Origin: Rhodoblastus sp963828185
GTDB taxonomy: Bacteria > Pseudomonadota > Alphaproteobacteria > Rhizobiales > Beijerinckiaceae
Assembly (NCBI GenBank): GCA_963828185.1
Contig: CAWHDV010000017.1
Location: 496,001-560,000 of the forward strand
Length of the DNA stretch: 64,000 nt
Direction: 5' to 3'
Shown: in pieces, positions 8,528 to 17,936 of the stretch
Layout of the letters: each line of letters begins with the position of its first letter
Position numbering within the stretch: the first letter of the stretch is position 1
The notes under the pieces: model-generated
Told to the model about the DNA's origin: nothing
The model's input: the letters and a program-made list of their open reading frames with translations, nothing else
Databases searched by the model: none
Position numbers and translations under genes: made by a program

Positions 8528-9628
8528 TCAAATCGATGCGCCCGCCGGACTTTCGGCGCACCTGTCCACAATTTGGCTGACTGTTTGGCGGGCAAAAACG
8601 CCGAAGCCGAAACGCTCGGCGACCGCCTCGCGCATCATTTTTGGATCGGGTCTCGGCAAAGCCATGGCCTGGCGCAGCGCCGCATCCAGATCAGCCTCAT
8701 CCACCGCCTTGCCCCATTCGCCGAAATCCAAGGGATCGATCGCGCCGGCCGCCGCCAGCCCGAGAGCTGGCGTCCCCGAAGACATCGCCTCCAGAAAAAC
8801 GATGCCAAATCCCTCGTCGGTCGACGGCATGGCGAATAGATCGACGGCTCGATAAAGGTCCGGCATTGCGCCGCGAGGCGTACAGCCCAGGAAGCGGACT
8901 TGACCTTCGACGCCGAGGGCCGCCGCAAGCGCCTCCAAACGAGGCCGATCGTCGCCGTCGCCAGCGATCAGATAGACGACGGGGCGCGGGCCTTTGGGCA
9001 GACCCGGCAGAGCGCGAATGATCCGGTCATGACCCTTGTAAGCTTCGCCTTTGTCCAGCCGCCCAACGGTCAGCAAGGCGAATTCGTCCGTGAGCCCCAA
9101 GGCGGAGCGGGCCTTTTGGCGATCTCCCGGACAATAATCCTGGCCAAAGGTATTTGGCAGGACGACGGCGCGGTTGGGATCCACGCGGGCGAATTTGAGA
9201 ACCTGCGCCCGCGTGTGCCGACTGACGCAAAGAACGAGCGAAGCCTTCTCCAACGCAGATCTTTGGGAAGGCGAAGGCGCCTGCCAAATCTCAATTCCGT
9301 GTAACTGGATGGCGATCCTCGCCCCTATTAATTGGCCGAGCCTCTGCGCCAAAGGGGCCATGAACAGGTGGCCGCAAAAGAGGACGTCCGGTCGGCTTCG
9401 AAAGGCCTCGTGGAGCGCCCGAAGTGAATAAAGCGCGCGGCCGAAGGACGGCTTCGCCTGCCAAGCCTTCTGTGGGAGACCTTCGACCGGCGCCGGCGCC
9501 AAACGCGGCAAAATGCGAACGCTCTCGACATCTCGGGAAGAACAGAGAGCGGCGGTCAAATCTCGATTGTACTGCGCGATCCCGCCCGGTCCGCCATAAG
9601 CTTCAGTCACAAGGGCCAGTATTTTCAC
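8528..9628 (-). CDS. Glycosyltransferase family 4
   Basis: A 366-residue GT4 enzyme. It has GGPGGIAQYNRDLTAAL at the N terminus, the linker LTVGRLDKGEAYKGHDRII, and the donor site PSTDEGFGIVFLEAMSSG with both glutamates. It belongs to the broad WcaI/mannosyltransferase-like group, but the sugar cannot be predicted. It starts 17 bp downstream of the amidotransferase gene and ends 13 bp before wzm, so it is in the middle of the operon. Confidence 0.9.
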   Translation of the reverse strand: MKILALVTEAYGGPGGIAQYNRDLTAALCSSRDVESVRILPRLAPAPVEGLPQKAWQAKPSFGRALYSLRALHEAFRSRPDVLFCGHLFMAPLAQRLGQLIGARIAIQLHGIEIWQAPSPSQRSALEKASLVLCVSRHTRAQVLKFARVDPNRAVVLPNTFGQDYCPGDRQKARSALGLTDEFALLTVGRLDKGEAYKGHDRIIRALPGLPKGPRPVVYLIAGDGDDRPRLEALAAALGVEGQVRFLGCTPRGAMPDLYRAVDLFAMPSTDEGFGIVFLEAMSSGTPALGLAAAGAIDPLDFGEWGKAVDEADLDAALRQAMALPRPDPKMMREAVAERFGFGVFARQTVSQIVDRCAESPAGASI

Positions 9629-9645
9629 CGAGGCAGTCCGGCTCG

Positions 9646-11493
9646 CTACGCGCCGAAAACTGTTTGGCCGGGTGGCTCGGCGGACTTGAAATTGGCGAAA
9701 ACATGCTGAGCCCAGTCCCTTGATATCAGGCCCTTACCCCTTTCCGAGCCGGCGCGCCCGGTTGGCTCGCCATGCAGCCACTGGCCAATAGGCACGCCAA
9801 ACCCAGTTTTGGCCCGGCTCACGATGGCTTGCGGAAGCTCTGTCGACGGCGCCGAAGCCAACGCTCGCTTGCCCAAACCGGAACGCATCAGCGGCACGAC
9901 CGGCGCCAAGTCGGAAAGAACTTTCGAATCGACCAGCGGCGTGCGCAGCTCGACCGAATGCGCCATGCTCGCCCAATCGGCATCGCGCAAAAGCTGGTTT
10001 CGCATATATTGGCTGCTTTCGAGCGCACAAACTCTTCCGACCGATGATCCCGGATCGGGCCTCAGATTGGCGGCGAACAGCCCGAGCAAATCCAAACGTC
10101 GCAACCCATCGGAAATGATGGCCGGATCGAGGACCGTCTGCAACTCGAAGGGCAGCAGCAAGCCCCGGCGCAGGAGATAGGCGCCCGGATATGTTCCGCC
10201 ATATTCGGCGACGCCAAGAGCTTTTGGCGAACGCTGCTTGAATTTCAGAGCGGCGCCAAGAGCGCGCAGGCCCGCCCCCAATCCGGGAACCATTCCGGGC
10301 CACCGGAACAGCTGCACCCATTGCGGGATATCGCGGAAACTGGGATAGCCGGCTAAAATTTCGTCGCCTCCGAGCCCCGAGAGCGCCACCTTGAGCCCGG
10401 CCTCGCGCGTGGCCTTGGCGACAAACCAGGTGTTGACGCCGTCGATGGTCGGCTGATCCATGGCCTCCTGAAACAGCGGCAGATCGGCTCTGAACTCAGC
10501 GCTGGTAACGCGCCGCACGATGTGCTCGGCGCCATAGAGCTCCGCAACCTGCGCCGCCAAGGGCCTCTCGTCTTCGGACGTTCCTTCGAATTGCGAAAAC
10601 GCCAAAGTGATGGCTTTGATCTTGCCGCCGGTCGCATCGCGCATAAGGCCGAGCAAGGCGCCGGAATCGACGCCGGCGGAAAGAAAAATTCCGACATCGA
10701 CATCAGCCAGAAGATGCGATCGGACGCTGTCGAGCGCAGCTGCGCGCACCCGCGCCGGGATTTCCGCGGGATCGCTGTGTCGGCGCGCGCCCTCGGCCAG
10801 GACGGCGGCGATGGAATGATAGGCCTGCGGCGCGCCCACCCCCTTGCGATCCACCCACTGGGTGTGGCCGGCGGGCAAAGCGAAAATCTCGCGATAAAGC
10901 GTGAAGGGCTCTGGCACGCTGCCGAGCAGATGAAACCCGACAATGCCCGCAGGCTCGGGATCGCGCGACACCCCTCCCCCTGCCAACAACGCCTTGACTT
11001 GCGATGCGAAACGGAACGTCCAGCCGTCGTTGGCGATGTAGAGCGGTTTGATGCCATAGGGATCGCGGGCGAGGAAAAGCCCCGACTGTTTATTATCCCA
11101 AATCGCGAAAGCGAACATCCCGCGAAGCTTGCGAACCATGCCGCGTCCGCGCCGCGCATAGAGATGCAGCAAGACCTCGGTATCGGAGGCGGTGCGGAAG
11201 GTCGCGCCGGCGCCTTCGAGTTCGGCCCGCAGTTCCGGGTAATTATAGATTTCGCCGTTGAAGGCGACGACCAGCGAGCCGTCCGGGCTCGCCATCGGCT
11301 GTGCCGCACGATCCGACAGGTCGATGATGGCGAGGCGCCGATGCGCCAAGGCGCACCTATGATCTTGCGACCACCAAGCCCCTGCCCCGTCCGGACCGCG
11401 TGAGCGCATGTGTTCCCGCGTCGCCAGCAATTCTTGTTCACGCGGTAGACTGGCCGACGAATGGTACGCAAATATGCCGTTAACGCCGCACAT
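9646..11493 (-). CDS. asnB: Asparagine synthase-like, glutamine-hydrolysing amidotransferase
   Basis: A 615-residue class-II amidotransferase. Cys2 (MCGVNGIFAY) is the glutaminase nucleophile, followed by RSRGPDGAGAW, FNGEIYNYPELR and TDTEVLL-like motifs. The synthetase half contains the PP-loop signature FLSAGVDSGALL. Enzymes of this family inside polysaccharide clusters often amidate uronic acid residues of the glycan instead of making free asparagine. Since UDP-glucuronate is made by the nearby ugd gene, modification of a uronic acid is a reasonable but unproven role. Length is typical. Confidence 0.88.
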   Translation of the reverse strand: MCGVNGIFAYHSSASLPREQELLATREHMRSRGPDGAGAWWSQDHRCALAHRRLAIIDLSDRAAQPMASPDGSLVVAFNGEIYNYPELRAELEGAGATFRTASDTEVLLHLYARRGRGMVRKLRGMFAFAIWDNKQSGLFLARDPYGIKPLYIANDGWTFRFASQVKALLAGGGVSRDPEPAGIVGFHLLGSVPEPFTLYREIFALPAGHTQWVDRKGVGAPQAYHSIAAVLAEGARRHSDPAEIPARVRAAALDSVRSHLLADVDVGIFLSAGVDSGALLGLMRDATGGKIKAITLAFSQFEGTSEDERPLAAQVAELYGAEHIVRRVTSAEFRADLPLFQEAMDQPTIDGVNTWFVAKATREAGLKVALSGLGGDEILAGYPSFRDIPQWVQLFRWPGMVPGLGAGLRALGAALKFKQRSPKALGVAEYGGTYPGAYLLRRGLLLPFELQTVLDPAIISDGLRRLDLLGLFAANLRPDPGSSVGRVCALESSQYMRNQLLRDADWASMAHSVELRTPLVDSKVLSDLAPVVPLMRSGLGKRALASAPSTELPQAIVSRAKTGFGVPIGQWLHGEPTGRAGSERGKGLISRDWAQHVFANFKSAEPPGQTVFGA

Positions 11494-11624
11494 TAGAAGA
11501 GCATCTCGGTAAGTCCCCTAAGCAACTCGTATTTAGCCAAAGCTTGCGCGTCGTTAAAGCGCAAAATTGCGCGCAATGCCAAATTGGCTTTGCACGTATT
11601 ATGGATAAAGAGATGCATCGCAGT

Positions 11625-12290
11625 TCAATATTTTTTCTTAGCTTCTATCGCGAGCTCGGCATTCTCGTCTTCAAAGAACCGATCGCGCATTTCAACGTCT
11701 TTAAATGACGCGTGTTCAGAGTCGCCAAATTCACTGCGCCGAATTGCGACAAACCCCGCCGCAGCCAACCGGTGACTAAGCCCAGGATAATCGAACATCC
11801 AGCGGTGCGCGCTATTGCCGAGCCAATCCCTGACGAAACCGGAGACCGATTTTGCGCGCGACTCGTCGCCAAGCAACGTCGAGCGCAGAAAATCGTCTCC
11901 CGCATTGACGTTATTATCGGACGCTTCTGAAAGGTATTGCGCGGCTCTCCAATTGAGATCTGGCACAACCAATCGAAAGACACCACCAGGCTTCAATATT
12001 CTTAGACTTTCACGGAGAGCGAGATCGACATCACTCGAAGATAAATGCTCGATAATGTGACTGCAAAAAACACATTCAGCAGAATTATCGTTCACGGGAA
12101 GCCGTTTGACGACATCCCCATACATCGCGTTAGGCGGAAACAGAAACCCATACTTCGCCTTTATCAGCAGTCCGAACACAGGATTTCGCTCGAGCCAAAG
12201 ACGAGGCGATGCGTCGTAATTTTGCCAGGTTGGCGGAGCCGAAAGGCCACAACCATATTGGACGTATATTCCAGTGTTCACGTCGTTCAC
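11625..12290 (-). CDS. SAM-dependent methyltransferase (Methyltransf_11 type)
   Basis: A 221-residue protein. The segment ECVFCSHIIEHLSSSDVDLA and then SLRILKPGGVFRLVVPDL is the post-motif region of class-I methyltransferases seen in surface-polysaccharide clusters. The N-terminal glycine-rich motif is weak (VQYGCGLSAPPTW). Substrate is unknown; a sugar or sugar phosphate of the exported glycan is the natural guess. The DNA is more AT-rich than the neighbouring wzc region. Gaps of 131 and 226 bp flank it. Confidence 0.8.
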   Translation of the reverse strand: MNDVNTGIYVQYGCGLSAPPTWQNYDASPRLWLERNPVFGLLIKAKYGFLFPPNAMYGDVVKRLPVNDNSAECVFCSHIIEHLSSSDVDLALRESLRILKPGGVFRLVVPDLNWRAAQYLSEASDNNVNAGDDFLRSTLLGDESRAKSVSGFVRDWLGNSAHRWMFDYPGLSHRLAAAGFVAIRRSEFGDSEHASFKDVEMRDRFFEDENAELAIEAKKKY

Positions 12291-12516
12291 GCGGACAATT
12301 CCGATATTAAACCATCGCTTTTGACGGTCACGCGTAATAACGCGCCGTCAGGCCGGCCCAACGGGCGTTTTCGCGCGCGCCGCCAGCCAACTTCCGGCAC
12401 GTTGGCGCAAATGAGCGCGCGATAACGCTCATCTACCAAGCGAGCGGTTGGCGCACGCCAGAGCGAGCGAGAAAGCCCATCTCTCGAATCCGCCCGCAAT
12501 CGTCCGCGCAAAAAGA

Positions 12517-13227
12517 TCATGGCGCCCCGCCCGGCCCCGCCGCGCCCTGCCCCATCGGAAGCGCAGCGGACGACGGCGCCGGCGCGGCAACAGGCTCAGG
12601 CTCAGGCGCCAGATCCAACGCCTGGAGAATTGGCGCCGCCGGCTTGCCGGCCAGCAAAAGAGCGGCGAGGATTTCCGCGCGCGCTCGGTCGGGCGCGAGC
12701 GTCAACTCGGCGTCAAGCTCGCGGCGCTCTTCGTCGCCGACCGCCGCCCAGCCGGACACCAGATCGACGATCAGGCCGCGCCGCACGTCGGGCGGCAGCC
12801 GCTGCCACAAAGGCAGGCCGAACGCCGCCCGCCCCGCCATGAAGCGCGCCTCGTTGGGCCCGGTCAGGCTCGACGTCGCCAGGGCGCTGGCGACGCTTTG
12901 CATCGGCGCGCCGGCCTCTTGCCGGGCAATGGCGAGATCAAGCCAAGCCCCCGAGGCCAGCGGCGTCAGTCCCAGCAGGCTCTGCAAGGCCGCGACCCGC
13001 TCGGCCGGCGCTCGCGGCGCAGCGAGCTCAAGCCGCAGGCCCTGCGCCAAGGCAGCGACCGGCGCGGCGTCGAATAGATCGCGCAAGCGCGCCGGCGCGT
13101 TCGACGCACTGGCCGAGCGCGCCGCCACGGCGAAACGCAAGGTCGGCAGCGCCAGCGACAGGGCCGTCGCGGCGAGGCCGGCGACGACCACGGCCGTCCA
13201 GAAGCGCGGCTCCCTGACATTGATCAT
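12517..13227 (-). CDS. Single-pass membrane protein of unknown function in the polysaccharide operon
   Basis: A 236-residue protein starting MINVREPRFWTAVVVAGLAA, with one N-terminal membrane helix (about residues 9-32), an alanine-rich helical periplasmic part, and a proline/alanine-rich tail. Its ATG overlaps the stop of the wzc gene (ATGA), which implies coupled expression with the kinase. No enzyme motif is visible. It may be an accessory of the Wza-Wzc export machine. Alanine and arginine use is typical of high-GC genes here. Confidence 0.75.
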   Translation of the reverse strand: MINVREPRFWTAVVVAGLAATALSLALPTLRFAVAARSASASNAPARLRDLFDAAPVAALAQGLRLELAAPRAPAERVAALQSLLGLTPLASGAWLDLAIARQEAGAPMQSVASALATSSLTGPNEARFMAGRAAFGLPLWQRLPPDVRRGLIVDLVSGWAAVGDEERRELDAELTLAPDRARAEILAALLLAGKPAAPILQALDLAPEPEPVAAPAPSSAALPMGQGAAGPGGAP

Positions 13228-15500
13228 TCTTGATAGTACTTCTTGTAGTAACGGCCGCCGTAATAATACGAATAGCCGTATTTGCCGTATTTCTGCGCCT
13301 GGGCGTCGATGACGTAATTGAACACCACCCCCGCCACTTTCTTGTGCCCCGACAGGCGCTCGATCGAATGGGCGACCATTTCGCGCGCGGTGGCGGCCCA
13401 GCGCACGACGAAGACGACCTTGTCGACGAGGTTCGACACGATCAAGGGATCAACCACCGGGCCCATCGGCGGCGTGTCGATGACGATCAGGTCGAATTTG
13501 GCGCGGAAAGCCTCGATCAGGCCCTTCAGCTTCTCCGAGCCGAGCAGATCGGGCGGATTCTGCGTCTTGCCGCCGGCCGGCAGCACCCACAGGCGCAAAT
13601 CCTCATTGAATGCGACGACATTTTGCAACTCGAGGCCGCCGGCGAGATAATCGACCAGGCCCGGCGCCTTGTCGGCCTTGAAATAGCGCGAGGTCGACGG
13701 GTGGCGCAGGTCGCAGTCGATGATCAACACGCGCTGGCCCGACTGCGCGGCGGAGGCGGCGATGGTCATGGCGATCGTCGACTTGCCCTCGCCGGGAATG
13801 GTCGAGGTCACCTGCACGACTTTCGGCGGATCGTCGACGTCGCTCATCTGGATGGCGCTGCGCAAGGTGCGGATCGCCTCGGAAAAGCGCGACAGGGGCT
13901 TTGCGAGCGGATATTGCGGTATCGACAGAGCCACGCCCTCGGCGGAGAGATCGCGCGTCTCCATCTTGGAGATCGAAGCCAGCAGCGGCAATTCCAGCGA
14001 CTCCTCGACCTGGCGCGGCGTGGTGAAGCCGGCGTTGAGCGTCTCCATGAGATAGGCGCCGCCGACCCCGGCCATCAGGCCGAGCAGCGCCGAGGTCAGC
14101 ATGATCCGCATCTTCTTCGGCGAGGAGGGCAAGCCCGGCGGCTGCGCCGGCGAGATCACGCGGGCGTCGCGGGCCTCGAACGTCGATTGCTCCTGCGTGA
14201 CCTTGGAGCGCTGCAGGAAATCCTCAAACAGCGTCTTGTTGACGGCGGCGGTGCGCTCGAGCTCGCGCAAGCTGATGGCCTTGGTGTTGTCGACATCGGT
14301 CTGACCGGTCACTTCGCGCAAGGTCTTTTCGATCGCCTGCTGGCGCGCCAGCGACAGCGTATATTCGTTCTTGATGTTGTTGGAGAGCCGCGCGATCTCG
14401 GCGCCGATGGCGCGATGGATGTCGGTGAGCTGGGCGCGCAAATTGACCACCGCCGGATAGCGGTCGGAATAGTGGGTGCGAAGATCCGCCTCCTGGCGCG
14501 AGACGTCGTTTTCCTGTTTGCGCAGATCGGCTATGGCGCCCGAATTCATGACGTCCGGCAGAGCGGAAATATTGCCGCCGTTGGCCTGCGCCTTGATAAG
14601 CAGATCGAGCCGCGCCCTCTTTTCCGCGGTCTCGGCGCGCGCGGAGACGAGACGACCGTTCAATTGCGCCAATTGGTCCTGGGTCAAAGTCGCGCCGGCG
14701 CCGGCCTGGACGAGATTGTTGGCGGCGCGAAACTGCGCCACCGCCTCTTCCGACTCACGCAGCTGCTTGCGCAATTCGACCAAACGATCGTTGAGCCAGC
14801 TTGAGGCGCGTTTGGCGGCGTCAAACCGCGCGTCAAGCTTGTCGACGACATAGGCGTCGGCGATGGCGTTGGCGAGCCGCGCCGCCTTGTTGGGATCGAC
14901 CGAGGTGAAGGAGATGTTCAACACCAGAGCCTCGCCGGCGCGCGCCACGGCGATCGCGCCTTTCAGGTTCTCGATGGTGGAAATGACGTCCGGCGGCAAG
15001 GCGTCGAGGCCGGCGTCCTCGGGCGGATTGCCGCTCGCGCCTGCTGGCTGGCCAGTCGCGGGCGCCGCGGAGCCGCCATCCTTGACGCCAGTCAGCGCGT
15101 CGGCGCCGGACGCGGACGGCGCGGCGCCGAATTCGGGATCGTTGACCAGGTTCTCCTTGGCAACGACGCGGCGCAGCAGAGCGGTCGACTTGATGACGGC
15201 GATCTGGCTTTCGATGGTGGCGAGACTGAGCGGCATGTCGGGCGCGATCGCGTCCTGGCTCATCGGCTTGGTGCGGTTCGGCTCGAGCAGCAGCTGGACG
15301 TTGGCGGTATAAAGCGGCGTCTGGCGCGAAAGATTGACCGCCCCGAACAGGATGGCGAGCGCCGCGACGCCGGCGATGAACTTCCATTGCCGCCAGACGA
15401 AATTGAACGCGTCGCGCACGTCAAAGCCGTCCTGTTCGCCCCCACGCGGGTCGATCTCGACGGCGGAAGCGTTATGGAGACGTTCCAGCTGAAAATTCAT
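13224..15500 (-). CDS. Polysaccharide co-polymerase and tyrosine autokinase (Wzc/ExoP type)
   Basis: I start at the ATG at 15500 (MNFQLERLHNASAVEIDPRG), which gives 758 residues; the open frame extends further upstream but without family similarity and into the preceding gene. Order of parts: cytoplasmic start, first helix near residue 45, a Wzz-type periplasmic domain with long coiled coils, second helix near residue 470, then the BY-kinase with Walker A GEGKST near 570, Walker A' IIDCDLR near 595 and Walker B IVIDTPP near 673. The last 20 residues hold ten tyrosines (for example SYYYGGRYYKKYY), the autophosphorylation cluster. It controls chain length and export with Wza. Confidence 0.93.
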   Translation of the reverse strand: MNFQLERLHNASAVEIDPRGGEQDGFDVRDAFNFVWRQWKFIAGVAALAILFGAVNLSRQTPLYTANVQLLLEPNRTKPMSQDAIAPDMPLSLATIESQIAVIKSTALLRRVVAKENLVNDPEFGAAPSASGADALTGVKDGGSAAPATGQPAGASGNPPEDAGLDALPPDVISTIENLKGAIAVARAGEALVLNISFTSVDPNKAARLANAIADAYVVDKLDARFDAAKRASSWLNDRLVELRKQLRESEEAVAQFRAANNLVQAGAGATLTQDQLAQLNGRLVSARAETAEKRARLDLLIKAQANGGNISALPDVMNSGAIADLRKQENDVSRQEADLRTHYSDRYPAVVNLRAQLTDIHRAIGAEIARLSNNIKNEYTLSLARQQAIEKTLREVTGQTDVDNTKAISLRELERTAAVNKTLFEDFLQRSKVTQEQSTFEARDARVISPAQPPGLPSSPKKMRIMLTSALLGLMAGVGGAYLMETLNAGFTTPRQVEESLELPLLASISKMETRDLSAEGVALSIPQYPLAKPLSRFSEAIRTLRSAIQMSDVDDPPKVVQVTSTIPGEGKSTIAMTIAASAAQSGQRVLIIDCDLRHPSTSRYFKADKAPGLVDYLAGGLELQNVVAFNEDLRLWVLPAGGKTQNPPDLLGSEKLKGLIEAFRAKFDLIVIDTPPMGPVVDPLIVSNLVDKVVFVVRWAATAREMVAHSIERLSGHKKVAGVVFNYVIDAQAQKYGKYGYSYYYGGRYYKKYYQE

Positions 15501-15534
15501 TTGGTTTTCCGGTTCGCGCGTCTTGCGACGCGTC

Positions 15535-17094
15535 CTAATCGCCAGTGGCGCGGCGCGAGCTTTCCGACTGCGCGACGCCGGCGCCGAGGATCGCCATGAA
15601 AGTGAGCGCCACGGCCTCGATCTCGAGGCTGAAATCGACCATGGCGTGGACGCCGACGAGCAGAGCGGCGCTCGCGGCGATGATCGGCGCGGTGGCGTTG
15701 CGCCGCCGCGCAACCGCTGCGCGCAGGCATTTCCAGACGAGGATCGCCAAAGCCATGATCAGGGCGGCGCCAAAAATAAGCCCGAGCCCCAAAAGCACTT
15801 CAAGATAAGAATTATGCGCCATGTCCCACACGCCGATCGGGCTGATCGATTGGTCGCGATACATCGGGAAGACGTCGGCGAAGGCGCCATAGCCAAAGCC
15901 GAGATAGGGCGAGTCGAGCAAGGCGCGCAAAATGATCGCGTAGACCGAGAGGCGGCCGGCGTCGGTGAGCCCCGTTTCGGAAATGCGTCCGACAATGCGG
16001 TCGCCGAACAGGAAGAAGCCGGCGGCGACGGCGACGGCGACGAAAAGAACGGCTTCGACGCGCTGGCCGCCGCGCCGCTCGCCGCGGGCGAAGGAAAGAA
16101 TGAACAGAACGGAGAGCGCAAGCGCTGTCGAGAGAACGCCGCCGCGCGAGACAGTGGCGAGAAGGGCGGCCAGAATGACGAGGCCCGCGCCGAGAAGCCG
16201 CCAGCCGCGCGCCCCCGTCGCCTCGATGAGCCGGGAGAGTCGATAAGAGCGAAGGCCCTCGAGGTCGGGGACTTCGTGGCGAAAGAGGCGTAACAGCAAG
16301 GCCGTGGCGGCGACGAGGCCGAGGCCCGCGTAAGTGGCGAAATTGTTGCGGTTGACGAAAGTGGCGCGAACGAAACGGCCCATGTCGGGCGCAGCGAAAA
16401 ACGGAATGGCCCCGCCATAGAGGACTGACAACAGTAGGCCATAGGCCGAATAGGCCGCGACAATGACGACGACGCCCTGCAGGAGCAGATAGCCGCGGCG
16501 CCGCGCGCGGCAAAGCTGCAGGGCAAGCCAAAACGCGCAAGCGTCGGTCAAGAGCCGCAGCAATGCGAGCGCGGTTTGTTGCGGACTGACGGAAATCGCG
16601 CCGTCCAGCGGCGATCCGAGGGCGTCGCCGGCCATGGTCCAGATCGGATGGGCGAAGCTGCCCGGAAGGAGCGTCGAAATCTGCGCGCCAATCCACAGCG
16701 CGACCAGCGCGAACAGGCCGGCGGACGGCGCGATGCGCAGCAGGCCGAACGGATGCCGCCTGCCGCGCGCGATGAGCGAGAGCTCATAGGCCAGCGTCAG
16801 GGAGGGAAACCACAGGCCGTTGACGCCCCAGGCGAAGGGCCGGTCGCCGCCGAGCCAGAAAGGGGCCCAGGCGAGCCCGCCGATGAGGCCGGCGAGGAGC
16901 GCCGTCTCGAACGGATCCTCGCGCCAGGCGATGAGCCAATCGGACGGGGTCGCGACGCGCGACGCCGGCTGCGTCGGCGGCGCCGGCGGATCGATGGGCT
17001 GGAAGGAGTTGGCCGTCACGGGCTTGCGGTCTCTTGCTTTCGGTCTGTTGCGATTTTTCCATGCTACCGCCGTTTGGGTGAAACGCGGTTTCAC
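15535..17094 (-). CDS. O-antigen ligase / polysaccharide polymerase-like membrane protein (Wzy_C)
   Basis: A protein of up to 519 residues with about ten to twelve hydrophobic helices and a large periplasmic loop containing ATFVNRNNFATYAGLGL, the motif typical of the O-antigen ligase/polymerase superfamily. A second block, YLGFGYGAFADVFPMYRDQS, and AHNSYLEVLLGLGL near the C terminus also fit. It would polymerise or ligate lipid-linked repeat units at the periplasmic face. The start is uncertain: ATG at 17094 is used here, but a GTG at about residue 27 (VTANSFQPIDPP) is possible and would leave the ops-like site outside the gene. The kinase gene follows after 34 bp. Confidence 0.87.
   Translation of the reverse strand: MKPRFTQTAVAWKNRNRPKARDRKPVTANSFQPIDPPAPPTQPASRVATPSDWLIAWREDPFETALLAGLIGGLAWAPFWLGGDRPFAWGVNGLWFPSLTLAYELSLIARGRRHPFGLLRIAPSAGLFALVALWIGAQISTLLPGSFAHPIWTMAGDALGSPLDGAISVSPQQTALALLRLLTDACAFWLALQLCRARRRGYLLLQGVVVIVAAYSAYGLLLSVLYGGAIPFFAAPDMGRFVRATFVNRNNFATYAGLGLVAATALLLRLFRHEVPDLEGLRSYRLSRLIEATGARGWRLLGAGLVILAALLATVSRGGVLSTALALSVLFILSFARGERRGGQRVEAVLFVAVAVAAGFFLFGDRIVGRISETGLTDAGRLSVYAIILRALLDSPYLGFGYGAFADVFPMYRDQSISPIGVWDMAHNSYLEVLLGLGLIFGAALIMALAILVWKCLRAAVARRRNATAPIIAASAALLVGVHAMVDFSLEIEAVALTFMAILGAGVAQSESSRRATGD
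17063..17071 (-). promoter_or_regulatory. ops-like 9-mer (possible NusG-paralogue recruitment site)
   Basis: The minus strand reads GGCGGTAGC, the core of the ops element that recruits RfaH in enterobacteria. It lies 63 bp after the stop of the NusG/RfaH-like gene and just upstream of, or within the first codons of, the polymerase gene. A 9-mer can occur by chance once or less in 64 kb, so position is the main argument. RfaH-type ops recognition is established only outside this group. Confidence 0.3.
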
Positions 17095-17111
17095 CCATCG
17101 GCCAGCATAAG

Positions 17112-17131
17112 GATCGCCCCGTGGGGCGATC
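17112..17131 (-). terminator. Hairpin directly after the NusG/RfaH-like gene
   Basis: A near-perfect inverted repeat GATCGCCCC / GGGGCGATC with a two- to four-base turn starts three bases after the TGA of the NusG-like gene. There is no T-run, so it may be a pause or processing site and not a full terminator. It separates the antiterminator gene from the rest of the operon. Confidence 0.5.
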
Positions 17132-17133
17132 GA

Positions 17134-17694
17134 TCAGGCGCCCTCGAGGGCCGAGCGGGCGATCGTCGCCGCCACTTCGCCGCCGAGAATGTCAATCAGC
17201 ACCCGCACGCGGCCGCTGCCGTCGAGCCGGTCCAATGTGCCGAGCATTTGCGCGAGCGGCCCGGCGACGACGCGCACCTTCTGGCCGACGATGAGGTCGC
17301 GGTCGAAACGGCACACGCCGTTTTCATCGCGATAATCAAGCAAGGCCTCGATGATGGCGGTCGGCGCCGGGAGAGGCGCCGATTCGCCCATGACAAGACG
17401 AGAGACGCCGAAAGTGCCGTTGACGGAGCGCCAGCGATCACGGTTCAGGTCCAAAACGACGAAGAGATAGCCAGGAAAGGCGGCGACCTTGACGACGCGC
17501 GCCTTGCGCGCGTGACGCACCGTGCGCGTCACAACCGGCAGGAAGACGCGAAAGCCCTGGCGTTCGAGCTGGAATCGCGCGCCGGCCTCGCGACGCGCCA
17601 GGCTCTGGACGACATACCATCGCTCGCCGGACGCAAGCGCAAAGACTTCGCGGGCCGCCGGGAGCGGCGGCGCGACGGGGGCGATCGACGTCAT
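17134..17694 (-). CDS. NusG/RfaH-like transcription antiterminator
   Basis: Starting at the ATG at 17694 the protein has 186 residues. The NusG N-terminal (NGN) fold is recognisable: RWYVVQSLARREAGARFQLE, GFRVFLP, AAFPGYLFVVLDLNRDRW and SVNGTFGVSRLVMGE. A C-terminal KOW-like part follows, with VGQKVRVVAGPLAQMLGTLD and VRVLIDILGG. Specialised NusG paralogues (RfaH, UpxY, LoaP) are carried by long polysaccharide operons and let RNA polymerase read through them. Its place near the promoter-proximal end of a more than 20 kb operon fits that role. The open frame extends upstream but without similarity. Confidence 0.88.
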   Translation of the reverse strand: MTSIAPVAPPLPAAREVFALASGERWYVVQSLARREAGARFQLERQGFRVFLPVVTRTVRHARKARVVKVAAFPGYLFVVLDLNRDRWRSVNGTFGVSRLVMGESAPLPAPTAIIEALLDYRDENGVCRFDRDLIVGQKVRVVAGPLAQMLGTLDRLDGSGRVRVLIDILGGEVAATIARSALEGA

Positions 17695-17936
17695 GGCCAG
17701 CGCCGCCGCTCGCCAGAAAACGCTGGGCGCGCGTGGGGCGCGCGCGGGATTTCGGCACTTTCCGACTTCGACACTATGACCACGCGGACGCCTCATTGGA
17801 CATGGCCGCGCGCCGTGACGCGCGGGCGGGATGTTTTCGAGACGCTTAAATGGCGCGGCTCGAAGCCGCCGCCAGGCGCGCCTTTTTCTTCACGCCGCCC
17901 CCCAGCAGCCGACGAAAAAGAAGCCGATGACCTAAT

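Noticed and set aside
13230..14804. Plus-strand open frame opposite the Wzc-like kinase gene
   Set aside because: Shadow of a motif-rich kinase gene; no start signal and no similarity.
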